In this document: positions 49,446 to 58,956 of the stretch, piece after piece
Position numbering within the stretch: position 1 is the stretch's first letter
Layout: the number at the start of each line of letters is the position of its first letter
Source: Allomuricauda sp.
GTDB taxonomy: Bacteria > Bacteroidota > Bacteroidia > Flavobacteriales > Flavobacteriaceae
Assembly (NCBI GenBank): GCA_030148335.1
Contig: JASBTQ010000027.1
Location: 1-64,000, forward strand
DNA length: 64,000 bases
Direction: 5' to 3'
Notes under the pieces: model-generated
Told to the model about the DNA's origin: nothing
Databases searched by the model: none
What the model saw: the letters and a program-made list of their open reading frames with translations, nothing else
Position numbers and translations under genes: made by a program

Positions 49446-50344
49446 TGGCCTCAAGGGACTATCACGATCTGTTAAAACCGGAAGTCATCAATACCGTATC
49501 GGGACTTTCCCTGATATCGCGTATCGTGGTGGAAGGCTACCTGTCGGGTCTGCACAGGAGCAGGAGCGTGGGTCCCGGGATGGAGTTCAGCCAATACCGT
49601 GCCTACGAACCGGGAGACGACCTTCGTTTGCTCGATTGGAAAATGTTGGCCCGCTCGGGAAGGTACTATATCCGACAATCGGAAGTGGAAAGCCAGGTCG
49701 TGGTGAAGTTCATCGTGGACGCAAGTGCCTCCATGGAGCATACAGAAAAGGGCCTCTCCAAGTTGGAATTTGCCCGTGTCATTGTGGCCTGTCTGTCCCA
49801 AATGGCACAGAAACAGGGTGATTCCGTCGGCCTGTTTGCCCTGAATGAAGAAGAGTTTGTCGAGATTTATCCAAAGGCGGACCAAAAACATTACAACCGA
49901 TTGCTTTTGGAGCTCCTCCAAATATCCACCAAGGGAAAATGGCCAAAACTATCCGTAGCCACAAAAAAAATACACAGTAAGGGAACGAGGGAGTTGGTGT
50001 TTTTCCTGACAGATATGTACGAGGAGATTTCGGAACTCTCTGATTTTGCCAAGGAACTGAAAACCTCCAATAATGAGGTCGTGGTACTTCAGCTTATGGC
50101 GGGCAACGAACTGGATTTTGATTATAAAAAATCGGTCACTTTTGAAGATTTAGAGACCGGGGCCAAGGTAAAGGTAGATGTGGACAAGGCCAAAGATGCT
50201 TATTTAAAGGCCTTGGAAACCAAAATGGCGCGTACCAAAGAACAATTGCTCTCCAAAGGAGTGCACTTTCATCTTTTTCGGATGGATGCGCACTTGGGCA
50301 ATGCCTTGCAATTATTTTTAAAGGAACGATCAAGATTGAATTAG
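49445..50344 (+). CDS. DUF58 protein
   Basis: A 299-residue protein with the DUF58 core SRSVGPGMEFSQYRAYEPGD, DLRLLDWKMLARSGRYYIRQ and a vWA-like fold after it (VVVKFIVDASASMEHTEKG with D-x-S-x-S). DUF58 proteins work with MoxR ATPases in cell-envelope or metabolic maintenance. The start overlaps the MoxR stop by a base, and the BatA-type gene begins 2 bases after its own stop, so the operon is very tight. Confidence 0.92.
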   Translation: MASRDYHDLLKPEVINTVSGLSLISRIVVEGYLSGLHRSRSVGPGMEFSQYRAYEPGDDLRLLDWKMLARSGRYYIRQSEVESQVVVKFIVDASASMEHTEKGLSKLEFARVIVACLSQMAQKQGDSVGLFALNEEEFVEIYPKADQKHYNRLLLELLQISTKGKWPKLSVATKKIHSKGTRELVFFLTDMYEEISELSDFAKELKTSNNEVVVLQLMAGNELDFDYKKSVTFEDLETGAKVKVDVDKAKDAYLKALETKMARTKEQLLSKGVHFHLFRMDAHLGNALQLFLKERSRLN

Positions 50345-50345
50345 A

Positions 50346-51632
50346 ATGGTATTTGCAAATCCTTCATATTTATGGGCGTTATGGGGTCTTTTGGTTCCCT
50401 TGGCCATCCATTTGTGGAGCAAAAAGGAAGCAAAGACCATCAAGATCGGAAGCATACAGTTGTTGGACGAATCCAACTCAAGACAATCGAGCAGCTTGCA
50501 ACTGAACGAATGGTTCCTGCTTTTACTGCGGATGTTGGTCATCGCCCTTACAGTCATGCTGATGGCCGGGCCACAATGGCGAACCCATAAAAATAGGGAT
50601 TTGGTCACTTATGTGGTGGAACCCTCTCTTGTGGGTCATCATACCTTGGATAAGGTTTTGGACAGCTTGAATGAAACTTCGGAGGTATTGCTGTTGAAAA
50701 ATGGATTTCCAGAATGGGAATTGGATATGGAAACGCCAGGAACAGCAACACCCCATTATTGGCAGTTGGTCCAAAAAATGGATTCCCTCCCCTCCGATAG
50801 CATTGTGGTCTTTTCCCATGCCCGTGTTCAAGGATTTCGCTCCGCAAGGCCCACTACGCACAAAAAAATCAATTGGGTGGTCATGGAACCCGAAAACTTT
50901 GCGGATAGCCCATTGATGGTACAGGGGAATGGGGAAGAAACAGAATTGATATCACTTGTTGGTGATGGACAGAACAATCTTTTCAAAAAGGAAAAGCTGA
51001 TTGGCGGTTTTTCCCTTACCGAAAACAAGGACAGTCTTAGGTTGGAAATGGACAATGGGACAAAAACCATAGGTCATACCGTTTTGAGCCCGATTGAAGT
51101 GGCACTTTATTCCGATACGGAAACTGAAACCCAAAAGAGATATATTGAAGCTTCCTTGGCCGCATTGTCCAACTATCTTCAGCGGGACATCAATATTCAA
51201 ACATTTGAAGATGGCGAACAGCCCGATGGTTCATCCGCAGATTTGAACGTTTGGCTGCGCAGTGATTCTTCGGATGCTTTTTCAGGAAAATGGTTGGTGT
51301 TCCATGAAGACCCATTGGCCAAACGATTGATAGTGCCCGGTACCCAAGAAGAACGTTATCATTTGACCAATAGGTTGACTGCAGAGAATACTGTCGAGGA
51401 ACATTTTGCAGAACAATTGCTCACCTTGTTGGACTTGGATGCTGATATTGAGGAACTTATATCAGCGGTGGATTTCCGTCAGATGGATGCTTCCGAACTG
51501 AAGCCCAATTATGTGGAGCCCAAATCGAAAAGGGAAAGGGCCACATTCAAGGACATGTCCCATTGGGCATTTTTGGCCCTTTTGATAGTGATGATGGTCG
51601 AACGCGTGGTTGCACACCTCAAAAAACAATGA
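50346..51632 (+). CDS. BatA-domain membrane protein
   Basis: A 428-residue protein. The N-terminal BatA block MVFANPSYLWALWGLLVPLA, IHLWSKKEAKTIKIGSIQLL and LQLNEWFLLLLRMLVIALTV contains two membrane helices; a large periplasmic part follows and a C-terminal helix (FLALLIVMMVERVVAHL) returns to the membrane. It has no clear MIDAS site. As part of the MoxR operon it is likely one of the membrane partners of the ATPase complex. Confidence 0.85.
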   Translation: MVFANPSYLWALWGLLVPLAIHLWSKKEAKTIKIGSIQLLDESNSRQSSSLQLNEWFLLLLRMLVIALTVMLMAGPQWRTHKNRDLVTYVVEPSLVGHHTLDKVLDSLNETSEVLLLKNGFPEWELDMETPGTATPHYWQLVQKMDSLPSDSIVVFSHARVQGFRSARPTTHKKINWVVMEPENFADSPLMVQGNGEETELISLVGDGQNNLFKKEKLIGGFSLTENKDSLRLEMDNGTKTIGHTVLSPIEVALYSDTETETQKRYIEASLAALSNYLQRDINIQTFEDGEQPDGSSADLNVWLRSDSSDAFSGKWLVFHEDPLAKRLIVPGTQEERYHLTNRLTAENTVEEHFAEQLLTLLDLDADIEELISAVDFRQMDASELKPNYVEPKSKRERATFKDMSHWAFLALLIVMMVERVVAHLKKQ

Positions 51633-53854
51633 TGATGGGAGAGAGGCAATTGGTGCAGTTCAGGAAAAGATGGCAACGGATTATGTATTTGGAGTGCCTG
51701 TGCTATGCCTTAGGTTTTGGTGCACTGGCCTATCTGGTATCATGGAACGCTCTAGTTGCCGTTGCGGTTTTTGTTCTTTCCTTTTCGGTAGCACTCTATT
51801 TTTACAAGCCTTGGAACCTACAAATGGAAAGTGCCGTGGCCTATATCGATGCCCATGTGCCGGAAGCGGCATACAGCAGTGGGCTTTTGGCGATGTCCAC
51901 GGAAGAGCTCTCCGACCTGTCCAAGTTGCAACAGCACAAGGTGTATTCGCAATTGCGAACCATCTTGCCCAAACTGAGCCCGCCCCACAAATTGATTATT
52001 TCCATTTCGGTGATGCTGGGTCTTGTTCTGATAGGTTTTGCTATTCATTATGGTCTCAAGACCTATGGGAACCCTCTATTGGAACCATCGACCGAAAGGC
52101 GGATCCAATTCACCCCCTTGGATACCCTGTCTAGCACTGTGAAAGCCCCCGAATTAAAGAAAACTTCCATTACAGTTAACTATCCGAATTATACAAATTT
52201 GACCACATTGAAAACCGCGAATCCCAACATCAGTGCCGTGGTAGGATCTATGGTGACCTGGATTTTGGTGTTCGAAGGGGAAGTGACCTCCATCGACATG
52301 GAGCGTATGGGCGATGTTTTTGCCCTTTCGAAAGTAAACGGACAATATACGCTCAGCCAAAAAGTGGAGGCATCCGGGTTCTATAGTTTCAATTTCAAGG
52401 ATGAGGAAGGCAATGCTTATACCACGGATTTATATTCCTTGGAGGCCATAAAGGATATTCCGCCCATGATTGAAGTGGACGAATTGCCCCAATACAGTTA
52501 TTTTGAATATGATGACCCCAAAGAGATCCCGCTGAAAGTCAAGACCACGGATGATTTTGGGGTGGATGATATGTACATTGTGGCCACGGTGAGCAAGGGA
52601 TCTGGGGAGTCGGTAAAATTCAGGGAGGAAACCATCCGTTTTGAAGGTACCTTTTCAAAAGGGGACAAAGAATTGGAATTAAGGAAACAATTGGATTTGC
52701 ACCAATTGGGGATGGACCCCGGTGATGAGCTCTATTTCTATGTGGAGGCCTTGGACAACAAAGTTCCGAACGCCAATGTTTCCCGAAGCGAAACCTATTT
52801 TGCGGTGATCAGGGACACGGTCAGTGACGGATTTGCCGTGGAAGGCACATTGGGAGTGGACTTGATGCCCGATTATTTCAGGAGTCAGCGTCAATTGATC
52901 ATCGACACCGAAAAACTCATCAAGGACCATCCCAACCTGTCCGAGTACCAGTTCAAGTTCAAGAGCAACGAACTAGGCTTTGACCAAAAATCACTTCGAT
53001 TAAAATATGGACAGTTTATGGGAGACGAAGCCGAAATGCAGGCTGCTCCAGGTGCCGTCTCCAATATGGAAAGTGACGACCATGACCACGAAGAAGGGGA
53101 AGAAGATATTTTGGAAGGGTACAGTCACAAACATGACAGTGACAATGAGCACAATTTGGTGCCCGAGCAGGAGCATGAAGAAGAAGGTGGGGAAGAAGCG
53201 GAAGATCCTTTGCACGAATACCTCCACAACCACGATGACCCCGAAGAATCCACCCTGTTCGAAAAATCATTGAAGGACAAGCTCAGGGAGGCCCTGAACA
53301 TTATGTGGGACGCTGAACTCTACCTCAGGCTATACGAGCCCGAAAACTCCTTGCCATACCAATACAAGGCGCTCGAACTCATACAGGAAATCAAGAACAG
53401 TGCTCGGATCTATGTGCACCGGATAGGGTTTGACCCGCCCCCTATTAAGGAAGAAAAGCGGTTGACGGGGGACATCAAGGCCATCACCAATTATGATAAA
53501 AAGGAACAGTTTGAGCATACCATGTCCTTTGCATCCACCCGGCAGGCCATATCCCGATTGGAACTTTTAAGTCTTGGTAAAACGACATTCAAGGAAACGG
53601 ATAGGGCCCTTTTTCAAGAGGCAGGCAATGAGCTGGCCAAAAAAGCAGTGGAAGAACCCCTCAAATACCTAAAGGTATTGCAAGGCTTGCGCGACCTGGA
53701 AAGAGTAGATGCGAGAACGTCCGAAAAATTTAGGGAAGTCCAAAAAAGCCTACTTTCTGTTATCGATGAAGTGGAGGGTAACCCAAGCAAGAAAGCCGAT
53801 TTACAAGATGAGATCAATAGGTTGTACTTAAAGGAATTGGGCAGTTATGATTGA
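51629..53854 (+). CDS. large DUF4175-like membrane protein with a His/acid-rich segment
   Basis: The start is taken at ATG 51629, overlapping the previous stop (ATGA), giving 741 residues. Two or three membrane helices are near the N-terminus (LAYLVSWNALVAVAVFVLSF and LIISISVMLGLVLIGFAIHY). A long extracytoplasmic region follows with Ig-like strands (TFSKGDKELELRKQLDLHQL, ELYFYVEALDNKVPNANV), then at about 480-545 a segment very rich in His, Asp and Glu (ESDDHDHEEGEEDI, YSHKHDSDNEH, EQEHEEEGGEEAED, HEYLHNHDDPEE), then a coiled-coil-like C-terminus. The acid/His segment could bind divalent metal. Confidence 0.75.
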   Translation: MMMGERQLVQFRKRWQRIMYLECLCYALGFGALAYLVSWNALVAVAVFVLSFSVALYFYKPWNLQMESAVAYIDAHVPEAAYSSGLLAMSTEELSDLSKLQQHKVYSQLRTILPKLSPPHKLIISISVMLGLVLIGFAIHYGLKTYGNPLLEPSTERRIQFTPLDTLSSTVKAPELKKTSITVNYPNYTNLTTLKTANPNISAVVGSMVTWILVFEGEVTSIDMERMGDVFALSKVNGQYTLSQKVEASGFYSFNFKDEEGNAYTTDLYSLEAIKDIPPMIEVDELPQYSYFEYDDPKEIPLKVKTTDDFGVDDMYIVATVSKGSGESVKFREETIRFEGTFSKGDKELELRKQLDLHQLGMDPGDELYFYVEALDNKVPNANVSRSETYFAVIRDTVSDGFAVEGTLGVDLMPDYFRSQRQLIIDTEKLIKDHPNLSEYQFKFKSNELGFDQKSLRLKYGQFMGDEAEMQAAPGAVSNMESDDHDHEEGEEDILEGYSHKHDSDNEHNLVPEQEHEEEGGEEAEDPLHEYLHNHDDPEESTLFEKSLKDKLREALNIMWDAELYLRLYEPENSLPYQYKALELIQEIKNSARIYVHRIGFDPPPIKEEKRLTGDIKAITNYDKKEQFEHTMSFASTRQAISRLELLSLGKTTFKETDRALFQEAGNELAKKAVEEPLKYLKVLQGLRDLERVDARTSEKFREVQKSLLSVIDEVEGNPSKKADLQDEINRLYLKELGSYD

Positions 53855-55601
53855 TGGGACAATCTTTTTGAACTGGAAGTTTTTCTGGCCATTTTTGGTG
53901 GGCAGTCTGTTGCTTTGGGGCATCTTCGTCTGGAAGGAATGGCCGCAGCGGAAAGAACGAAGGTTTTGGGTAAAGTTGGTGGTTTCCTTTATCGGGATAG
54001 CTTCATTGTTGGTAATGGCCTTGCGGCCCACACATCAGAAAGAAACACTTTTGGGAAGGGGCATCCTATTGACGGAGGGGCGTAGACCGGAACAATTGGA
54101 CAGTTTAAAAGCCATTTTCAAACGCATAAAAACAGAGAACTATGTCCCGGGAAAAACCCTGGTCCTTTTGGAGACCACCGATTCCCTTTTTGTGTTGGGC
54201 CACGGGGTAGAGCCTTTTGATATGTGGCAACTCACGGACAAGTCGATAAGCTTTTTGGGTGGAAAAGCACCTGAGGGCTTGGTGGACCTATGGTATGAAG
54301 AAGCACTTTTATTAGGCGAAGAACTCTCCATAAAAGTGAGATATGCCAATCCAAAAACTGGACATTGGCTCATTTTGAAAGACCCCGGAGGAAATGGTCT
54401 GGATTCCATACCCCTTGAAGATAGCCCAGAACAATATGTTGAATTGCAAACCAAGCCCAAGGCCAGTGGTCAGTTTACCTATTCGTTGGTGGAGAAGGAC
54501 GCCGAAGGTTCGTTTGTGGGCAATGAATCCCTTCCAGTAATAGTGATATCCCGTGAATATCTTCACATATTGATGGTCAATAATTTTCCCACATTTGAGA
54601 CCAAGTACCTCAAAAACTTCCTGGCCGAAAACGGTCATAGCGTATTGGCACGCACCCAATTGACAAAGGATCGCTTCAAGTTTGAATATTTCAATCGGGG
54701 AGTATCTCCCATTTATCAATTTACGCCAAAGGCTTTAGAAGGTTTTGACCTGATCATCATGGACACGGATTCTTATCTTGGTTTGGGGTCATCATCCAAA
54801 GCGGCTTTGGAAGAAACGATACGGGAACAGGGAACAGGATTGTTCATTCAACCCAATGCCTCATTTTTTAAACTTTCCCAGAGACAATCCCCATTTCAAT
54901 TTCAGTTGGATGGGAGAACGGACATCACCTTTGGTGAAGCCAATCGAAACCTGAAAAAATACCCATACGCCTTTCAAGATAAGTTCCCTCTGCAACACAT
55001 CATTCTAGATTCTGTGGAAATTGCCGCTTATATGCCCATTGAAAAAGGAAAGATGGCGACTTCGGTCCTCCAGGACACCTATCATTTGATATTGAAGGGC
55101 AAGCAGGATTTGTACGCCAAACTGTGGACACAGCTGTTGAACGAAGTGGTGCGCCAGCAGGAGGTGCAGACACAATGGCAAGCCCTGACGGATGTTCCAA
55201 GAAAAGACCAACCGTTTGAATTCCAACTGCGCACCCATTTGGAAGGTCCTCAAGTGGAAACCGATCAAGGAACGGGTATTCCGCTGCTTCAGGATTTTTC
55301 GGTATCCACGCTATGGAACGGCACCAGATACCCCCGAAGCACTGGATGGAATCATCTTCAGCTTTCTACGGATTCCCTATCCCGTTTTTCCTATTATGTA
55401 TTTGATACAAATGAACGAAAGGCTGTGACCCAAAAAAATGTACTGGAAGCGAACATTAGGAAATTTGGACAGCATGAAGGTTTTGGAAAAGCCAAATCCT
55501 CAACATCAAAGGACCATGTCCCCATATCCTCGTTATGGTTCTTCGTCCCGTTTGTCCTATGTATGGGCTGGTTATGGTTGGAGCCCAAACTTTTTCAGTG
55601 A
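53847..55601 (+). CDS. membrane protein of the MoxR operon, function unknown
   Basis: A 584-residue protein that overlaps the preceding gene by 8 bases. Two N-terminal helices (FFWPFLVGSLLLWGIFVW and LVVSFIGIASLLVMALR) are followed by a large soluble periplasmic part with a Rossmann-like or glutamine-amidotransferase-like middle (LHILMVNNFPTFETKYLKNF, GFDLIIMDTDSYLGLGSSSK) and a final helix (SSLWFFVPFVLCMGWLWLEP). This layout is that of BatA-like operon membrane proteins with a class I amidotransferase-like domain. It ends the operon, 12 bases before a convergent regulator gene. Confidence 0.75.
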   Translation: MIDGTIFLNWKFFWPFLVGSLLLWGIFVWKEWPQRKERRFWVKLVVSFIGIASLLVMALRPTHQKETLLGRGILLTEGRRPEQLDSLKAIFKRIKTENYVPGKTLVLLETTDSLFVLGHGVEPFDMWQLTDKSISFLGGKAPEGLVDLWYEEALLLGEELSIKVRYANPKTGHWLILKDPGGNGLDSIPLEDSPEQYVELQTKPKASGQFTYSLVEKDAEGSFVGNESLPVIVISREYLHILMVNNFPTFETKYLKNFLAENGHSVLARTQLTKDRFKFEYFNRGVSPIYQFTPKALEGFDLIIMDTDSYLGLGSSSKAALEETIREQGTGLFIQPNASFFKLSQRQSPFQFQLDGRTDITFGEANRNLKKYPYAFQDKFPLQHIILDSVEIAAYMPIEKGKMATSVLQDTYHLILKGKQDLYAKLWTQLLNEVVRQQEVQTQWQALTDVPRKDQPFEFQLRTHLEGPQVETDQGTGIPLLQDFSVSTLWNGTRYPRSTGWNHLQLSTDSLSRFSYYVFDTNERKAVTQKNVLEANIRKFGQHEGFGKAKSSTSKDHVPISSLWFFVPFVLCMGWLWLEPKLFQ

Positions 55602-55613
55602 TGAGGGTTCGGG

Positions 55614-56597
55614 TCAAGCGGCAACGGTCATATCCTTGTTGTACTTATTCCGGTATTCAATGGGCGTAAGCCCGGTAATTTTCTTGAATACGTTCCGGAA
55701 GGCCTTGGAATCGGTATAGCCCACATCGAACATCACCTCGGTGATATTCTTTCGGGTGGACTCAAAACTGCGCTTGGCAGCCTCTATCTTCACCCGTTGC
55801 AGATATTCCACCACGGTGTTGTTCGTCGCTTGTTTGAACCGCCGTTCAAAGCTCCTTCGGCTCACGGCGACCATTTCGGCAAGTTCGTCCACGGTCATTT
55901 TTTCGTGATAATTGTTTTCAATATACTCCTGGATTTTCTTTACCTGCTCGTCATTGTGGTCCTTTTGCCCACTGAACATCATAAAGGCCGCTTGGCTGTT
56001 CCTGTCAATATCAATGGCAAAATATTTGGAGGCCAATATGGCCATGTCCCTATCCGTATATTTTTCCAAAAGATAGAGCAATAGGTTCCATATGGAATTG
56101 GCACCGCCACTGGAGTAGATGCCATTTTCTTCGGTGATGACACCTCCGTCCACGATTTCCACCTGGGGGAACATTTCCTTGAACTCAGTATAAAAGGCCC
56201 AATGGGTGGAACATTTTTTGCCATCCAGCATACCTGTGGAGGCCAAAAGAAATGCCCCGATGCACAATGAGGCCACTTCGGCTCCCTTCTCCCGCTGTTG
56301 TATGATCCAAGGCAATGCTTCCTCGTTCAGGGCCAAAGCGGTTTCCATGTCACCAAAAATTGGGGGAATGATAACAAGATCAGCTGGTCCAGTTTCCTCC
56401 AAAAGCGCATCGGTGGTTATGGAATAGGCCCCGTCCTGGATTCGGATCTCCTTATCGGTGCCCACCATTTGCACTTTGAACATGGGCTCCTTGCCAGCGG
56501 CCCGCAAAAATTGATTGGCCGTTGTGAACAGGTACCGGGCTGCCGTGACCCCCGACGCAACTGCAGTTTTGGGAATTAGGATGTGTATGGTCTTCAT
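55614..56597 (-). CDS. GlxA-type AraC-family transcriptional regulator
   Basis: The start is taken at ATG 56597 (MKTIHILIPKTAVASGVTAA), giving 327 residues. The N-terminal half is a DJ-1/PfpI-like domain with the cysteine block EVASLCIGAFLLASTGMLDG and TTHWAF-type continuation; the C-terminal half (about 215-320) is an AraC helix-turn-helix pair (MTVDELAEMVAVSRRSFERR, EVMFDVGYTDSKAFRNVFKK). GlxA-type regulators respond to small metabolites. It is divergent, with a 114-base gap, from the VOC/DUF1801 gene group, which it may control. Confidence 0.92.
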   Translation of the reverse strand: MKTIHILIPKTAVASGVTAARYLFTTANQFLRAAGKEPMFKVQMVGTDKEIRIQDGAYSITTDALLEETGPADLVIIPPIFGDMETALALNEEALPWIIQQREKGAEVASLCIGAFLLASTGMLDGKKCSTHWAFYTEFKEMFPQVEIVDGGVITEENGIYSSGGANSIWNLLLYLLEKYTDRDMAILASKYFAIDIDRNSQAAFMMFSGQKDHNDEQVKKIQEYIENNYHEKMTVDELAEMVAVSRRSFERRFKQATNNTVVEYLQRVKIEAAKRSFESTRKNITEVMFDVGYTDSKAFRNVFKKITGLTPIEYRNKYNKDMTVAA

Positions 56598-56711
56598 GTG
56601 CCAAAAATAGTGAAAACCTTTGGCGGAATCAACCCTTGAAACAGACGTTTTCGCACCCCAAGGTTTCTTTTTATCATTTTCATCTTTGTTGTGTTGAAAA
56701 TCAGTGAAAGA

Positions 56712-57125
56712 ATGAACCAAATCATTACATATCTTACATTTAATGGAAATTGCAGGGAAGCCATGGAATTTTATCAGGAATGTCTGGGAGGTGAGTTGAA
56801 ATTACAGACTTTGGAGGATACCCCGACTTCCAAAATGTTTCCGGATACCATCAAGGATTATGTGGTACAGGCCGCTCTTGAAAAGGATGGAATGCTGTTG
56901 ATGGGTACGGATATGGTGGATAAGAAATTGGTCAGGGGCAATTCCATATCCATTCTTTTGGGCGCTTCCGACGAAGAACAACTCAAAGAATATTACCAGA
57001 GGCTCAAAAGGGAGAGTCTAAGTGCACATCCGCTGGACAGGACCCACTGGGGTGACCTTTTTGGTGGATTAGTGGACAAATATGGCAATGAATGGTTGTT
57101 CCATTGTAAAAAGAACAACAATTAA
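56712..57125 (+). CDS. VOC-family protein (PhnB-like)
   Basis: The start is taken at ATG 56712 (MNQIITYLTFNGNCREAMEF), giving 137 residues. The pattern FNGNCREAMEFYQECLGGEL, LLMGTDM, GNSISILLGASDEEQLKEYY and DLFGGLVDKYGNEWLFHCKK is that of PhnB-like glyoxalase/dioxygenase-fold proteins, whose substrates are usually unknown. It is the first of at least three such genes in this group and is 11 bases before a DUF1801 gene. Confidence 0.9.
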   Translation: MNQIITYLTFNGNCREAMEFYQECLGGELKLQTLEDTPTSKMFPDTIKDYVVQAALEKDGMLLMGTDMVDKKLVRGNSISILLGASDEEQLKEYYQRLKRESLSAHPLDRTHWGDLFGGLVDKYGNEWLFHCKKNNN

Positions 57126-57136
57126 ATTTCAAGGAT

Positions 57137-57502
57137 ATGAAAGGCAGAAAATTTACCAGTGTGGACGATTATTTCAAGGAAATTCCCCAAGTGGCCCTGG
57201 AACGGATGGACACCATCCGCAAGGATCTGAAAACCGTGGCCCCATTGGCCAGTGAAGTGATCAGTTATAACATGCCGGCCCTAAAATACAAAAGCGTCTT
57301 GGTCTATTATGCGGCTTATGAGAATCATATAGGGTTCTACGCCATCCCCAATACCCATGAGCACTTTGCCAAAGAATTGAATGGGTACAAACAGGGAAAG
57401 GGCTCGGTGCAATTTCCGTACGACCGGCCATTGCCCATTGAACTCATCAAGCGGATGACGGCACATAGGTACCAGCAACAACTGGACGAAAACAAATCAT
57501 AG
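57137..57502 (+). CDS. DUF1801 protein
   Basis: A 121-residue soluble protein with the DUF1801 pattern TSVDDYFKEIPQVALERMDT, SEVISYNMPALKYKSVLVYY, HIGFYAIPNTHEHFAKEL and a C-terminal Leu-Ile helix. Related proteins (for example YdhG-like) are sometimes called iron chaperones, but function is not secure. It is co-directional with the flanking VOC genes. Confidence 0.88.
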   Translation: MKGRKFTSVDDYFKEIPQVALERMDTIRKDLKTVAPLASEVISYNMPALKYKSVLVYYAAYENHIGFYAIPNTHEHFAKELNGYKQGKGSVQFPYDRPLPIELIKRMTAHRYQQQLDENKS

Positions 57503-57534
57503 TACAACCTAAAAAGTACATAAATTGACATACC

Positions 57535-58443
57535 ATGAAAACAATACAGAACACGCAAAAGATCGTACCCTTTCTTTGGTTTGATGACCGGGCCGAGGAA
57601 GCCATGAATTTTTACACGGACATCTTCCCAAATTCAAAGATTGAATTTTTGAACAGATGGCCCGAAGGAAGTCCTTTTCCCTCGACTTCGGTCCAAAATG
57701 GATGTTTTACCTTGGATGGCACTACCTTCCATGCCTTTGATGCGGGGCCTATGTTCCAGTTCAACCCATCCATCTCCTTTTTTGTCATTTTTGAGACAGT
57801 GGAGGAAATCGATTCGGTTTGGGAACAACTTATCGATGGCGGAGAGGCAATGATGCCGTTGGATACCTATCCTTGGAGCGAACGCTATGGTTGGGTCACT
57901 GACCGTTTTGGACTTTCCTGGCAACTGATGAAGGGAAAATTGGACGATGTAGGGCAACGGGTGACCCCATTATTGATGTTTTCAGGGGACCAAAGGGGCA
58001 ATGCAGAGCAGGCCCTGAACCAATATATGTCCATTTTTGGGCATTCTTCCTTGGACGGCATATCCAGATATGGGAAAAATGAGCCAGGGCCAGAGGGCAT
58101 GGTGAACCACGCCCAATTTAAGCTGGGAAAGCAAACGTTCATGGTCATGGACAACGGTACCGAAACAGAAATGCCTTTCAACGAAGCCATTTCCTTATAT
58201 GTGAACTGCAAGGATCAGACAGAAGTGGACTATTTATGGAATGAATTGACCAAGAACGGAGGGCGGGAATCCCAATGTGGCTGGGTAAAGGATAGGTTTG
58301 GGGTGTCTTGGCAAATTGTACCGGAAATCGTTTCGGAGAAACTGGTCAATGGTGAACCCCATCGTGTAAAGCAAATGATGGAAACCCTTTGGCAGATGAA
58401 GAAATTGGACACGGACAAACTCTTGGCCGCTTTCAATCAATAG
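57535..58443 (+). CDS. two-domain VOC-family protein
   Basis: A 302-residue protein made of two PhnB-like VOC domains in tandem: the first has LWFDDRAEEAMNFYTDIFPN and RYGWVTDRFGLSWQLMKGKL, the second MFSGDQRGNAEQALNQYMSI and GWVKDRFGVSWQIVPEIVSE. The repeat of D-R-F-G-x-S-W-Q in both halves shows internal duplication. Substrate unknown. It follows 32 bases after the DUF1801 gene. Confidence 0.92.
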   Translation: MKTIQNTQKIVPFLWFDDRAEEAMNFYTDIFPNSKIEFLNRWPEGSPFPSTSVQNGCFTLDGTTFHAFDAGPMFQFNPSISFFVIFETVEEIDSVWEQLIDGGEAMMPLDTYPWSERYGWVTDRFGLSWQLMKGKLDDVGQRVTPLLMFSGDQRGNAEQALNQYMSIFGHSSLDGISRYGKNEPGPEGMVNHAQFKLGKQTFMVMDNGTETEMPFNEAISLYVNCKDQTEVDYLWNELTKNGGRESQCGWVKDRFGVSWQIVPEIVSEKLVNGEPHRVKQMMETLWQMKKLDTDKLLAAFNQ

Positions 58444-58546
58444 AAATTTGGCGGGTATGCCCTCCAAAACTGTCGGGTTTATACTTTTTCCGCGTGCATA
58501 CTTCACTTAATTTTATCATTGACCAAATAAAAACAAATCAATCATC

Positions 58547-58924
58547 ATGAAAAACAAGATCCTTTTCATTTTGGCCCTGCTCTTCGGACTGATGTTCATC
58601 AATGCGGGCCTCAACAAATTTTTGAACTACATGCCTCCTCCGGAAGAAATGCCAGAGGCTCTTTTGAAGGATTTCCAGGCACTGGTGGAAATTTCATGGC
58701 TTATGCCCTTGGTGGGCTTGGCGGAGCTTATTGGCGGCATATTGATCATCATACCCAGAACAAGGGCTTTGGGCGCTTTGATCATTCTTCCTGTCATGGT
58801 CGGCATCCTGCTCGTCAATACGGTGGTGGACACGAGCGGTTTTGTCATCGCGCTGGTACTGGCCATCATCTTGGGATGGATCATGTACGAGAACAGACAT
58901 AAATACAAATCGATAATTCAATAA
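58547..58924 (+). CDS. DoxX-family membrane protein
   Basis: A 125-residue protein with four predicted membrane helices: ILFILALLFGLMFINAGLNK, ISWLMPLVGLAELIGGILII, ALGALIILPVMVGILLVNTV and GFVIALVLAIILGWIMY. This matches the DoxX/DoxD superfamily. Role unknown, sometimes linked to redox stress. It lies in the middle of the VOC group in the same direction. Confidence 0.85.
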   Translation: MKNKILFILALLFGLMFINAGLNKFLNYMPPPEEMPEALLKDFQALVEISWLMPLVGLAELIGGILIIIPRTRALGALIILPVMVGILLVNTVVDTSGFVIALVLAIILGWIMYENRHKYKSIIQ

Positions 58925-58956
58925 GAATCCATAATCCACAACTAAAAATAAACACA

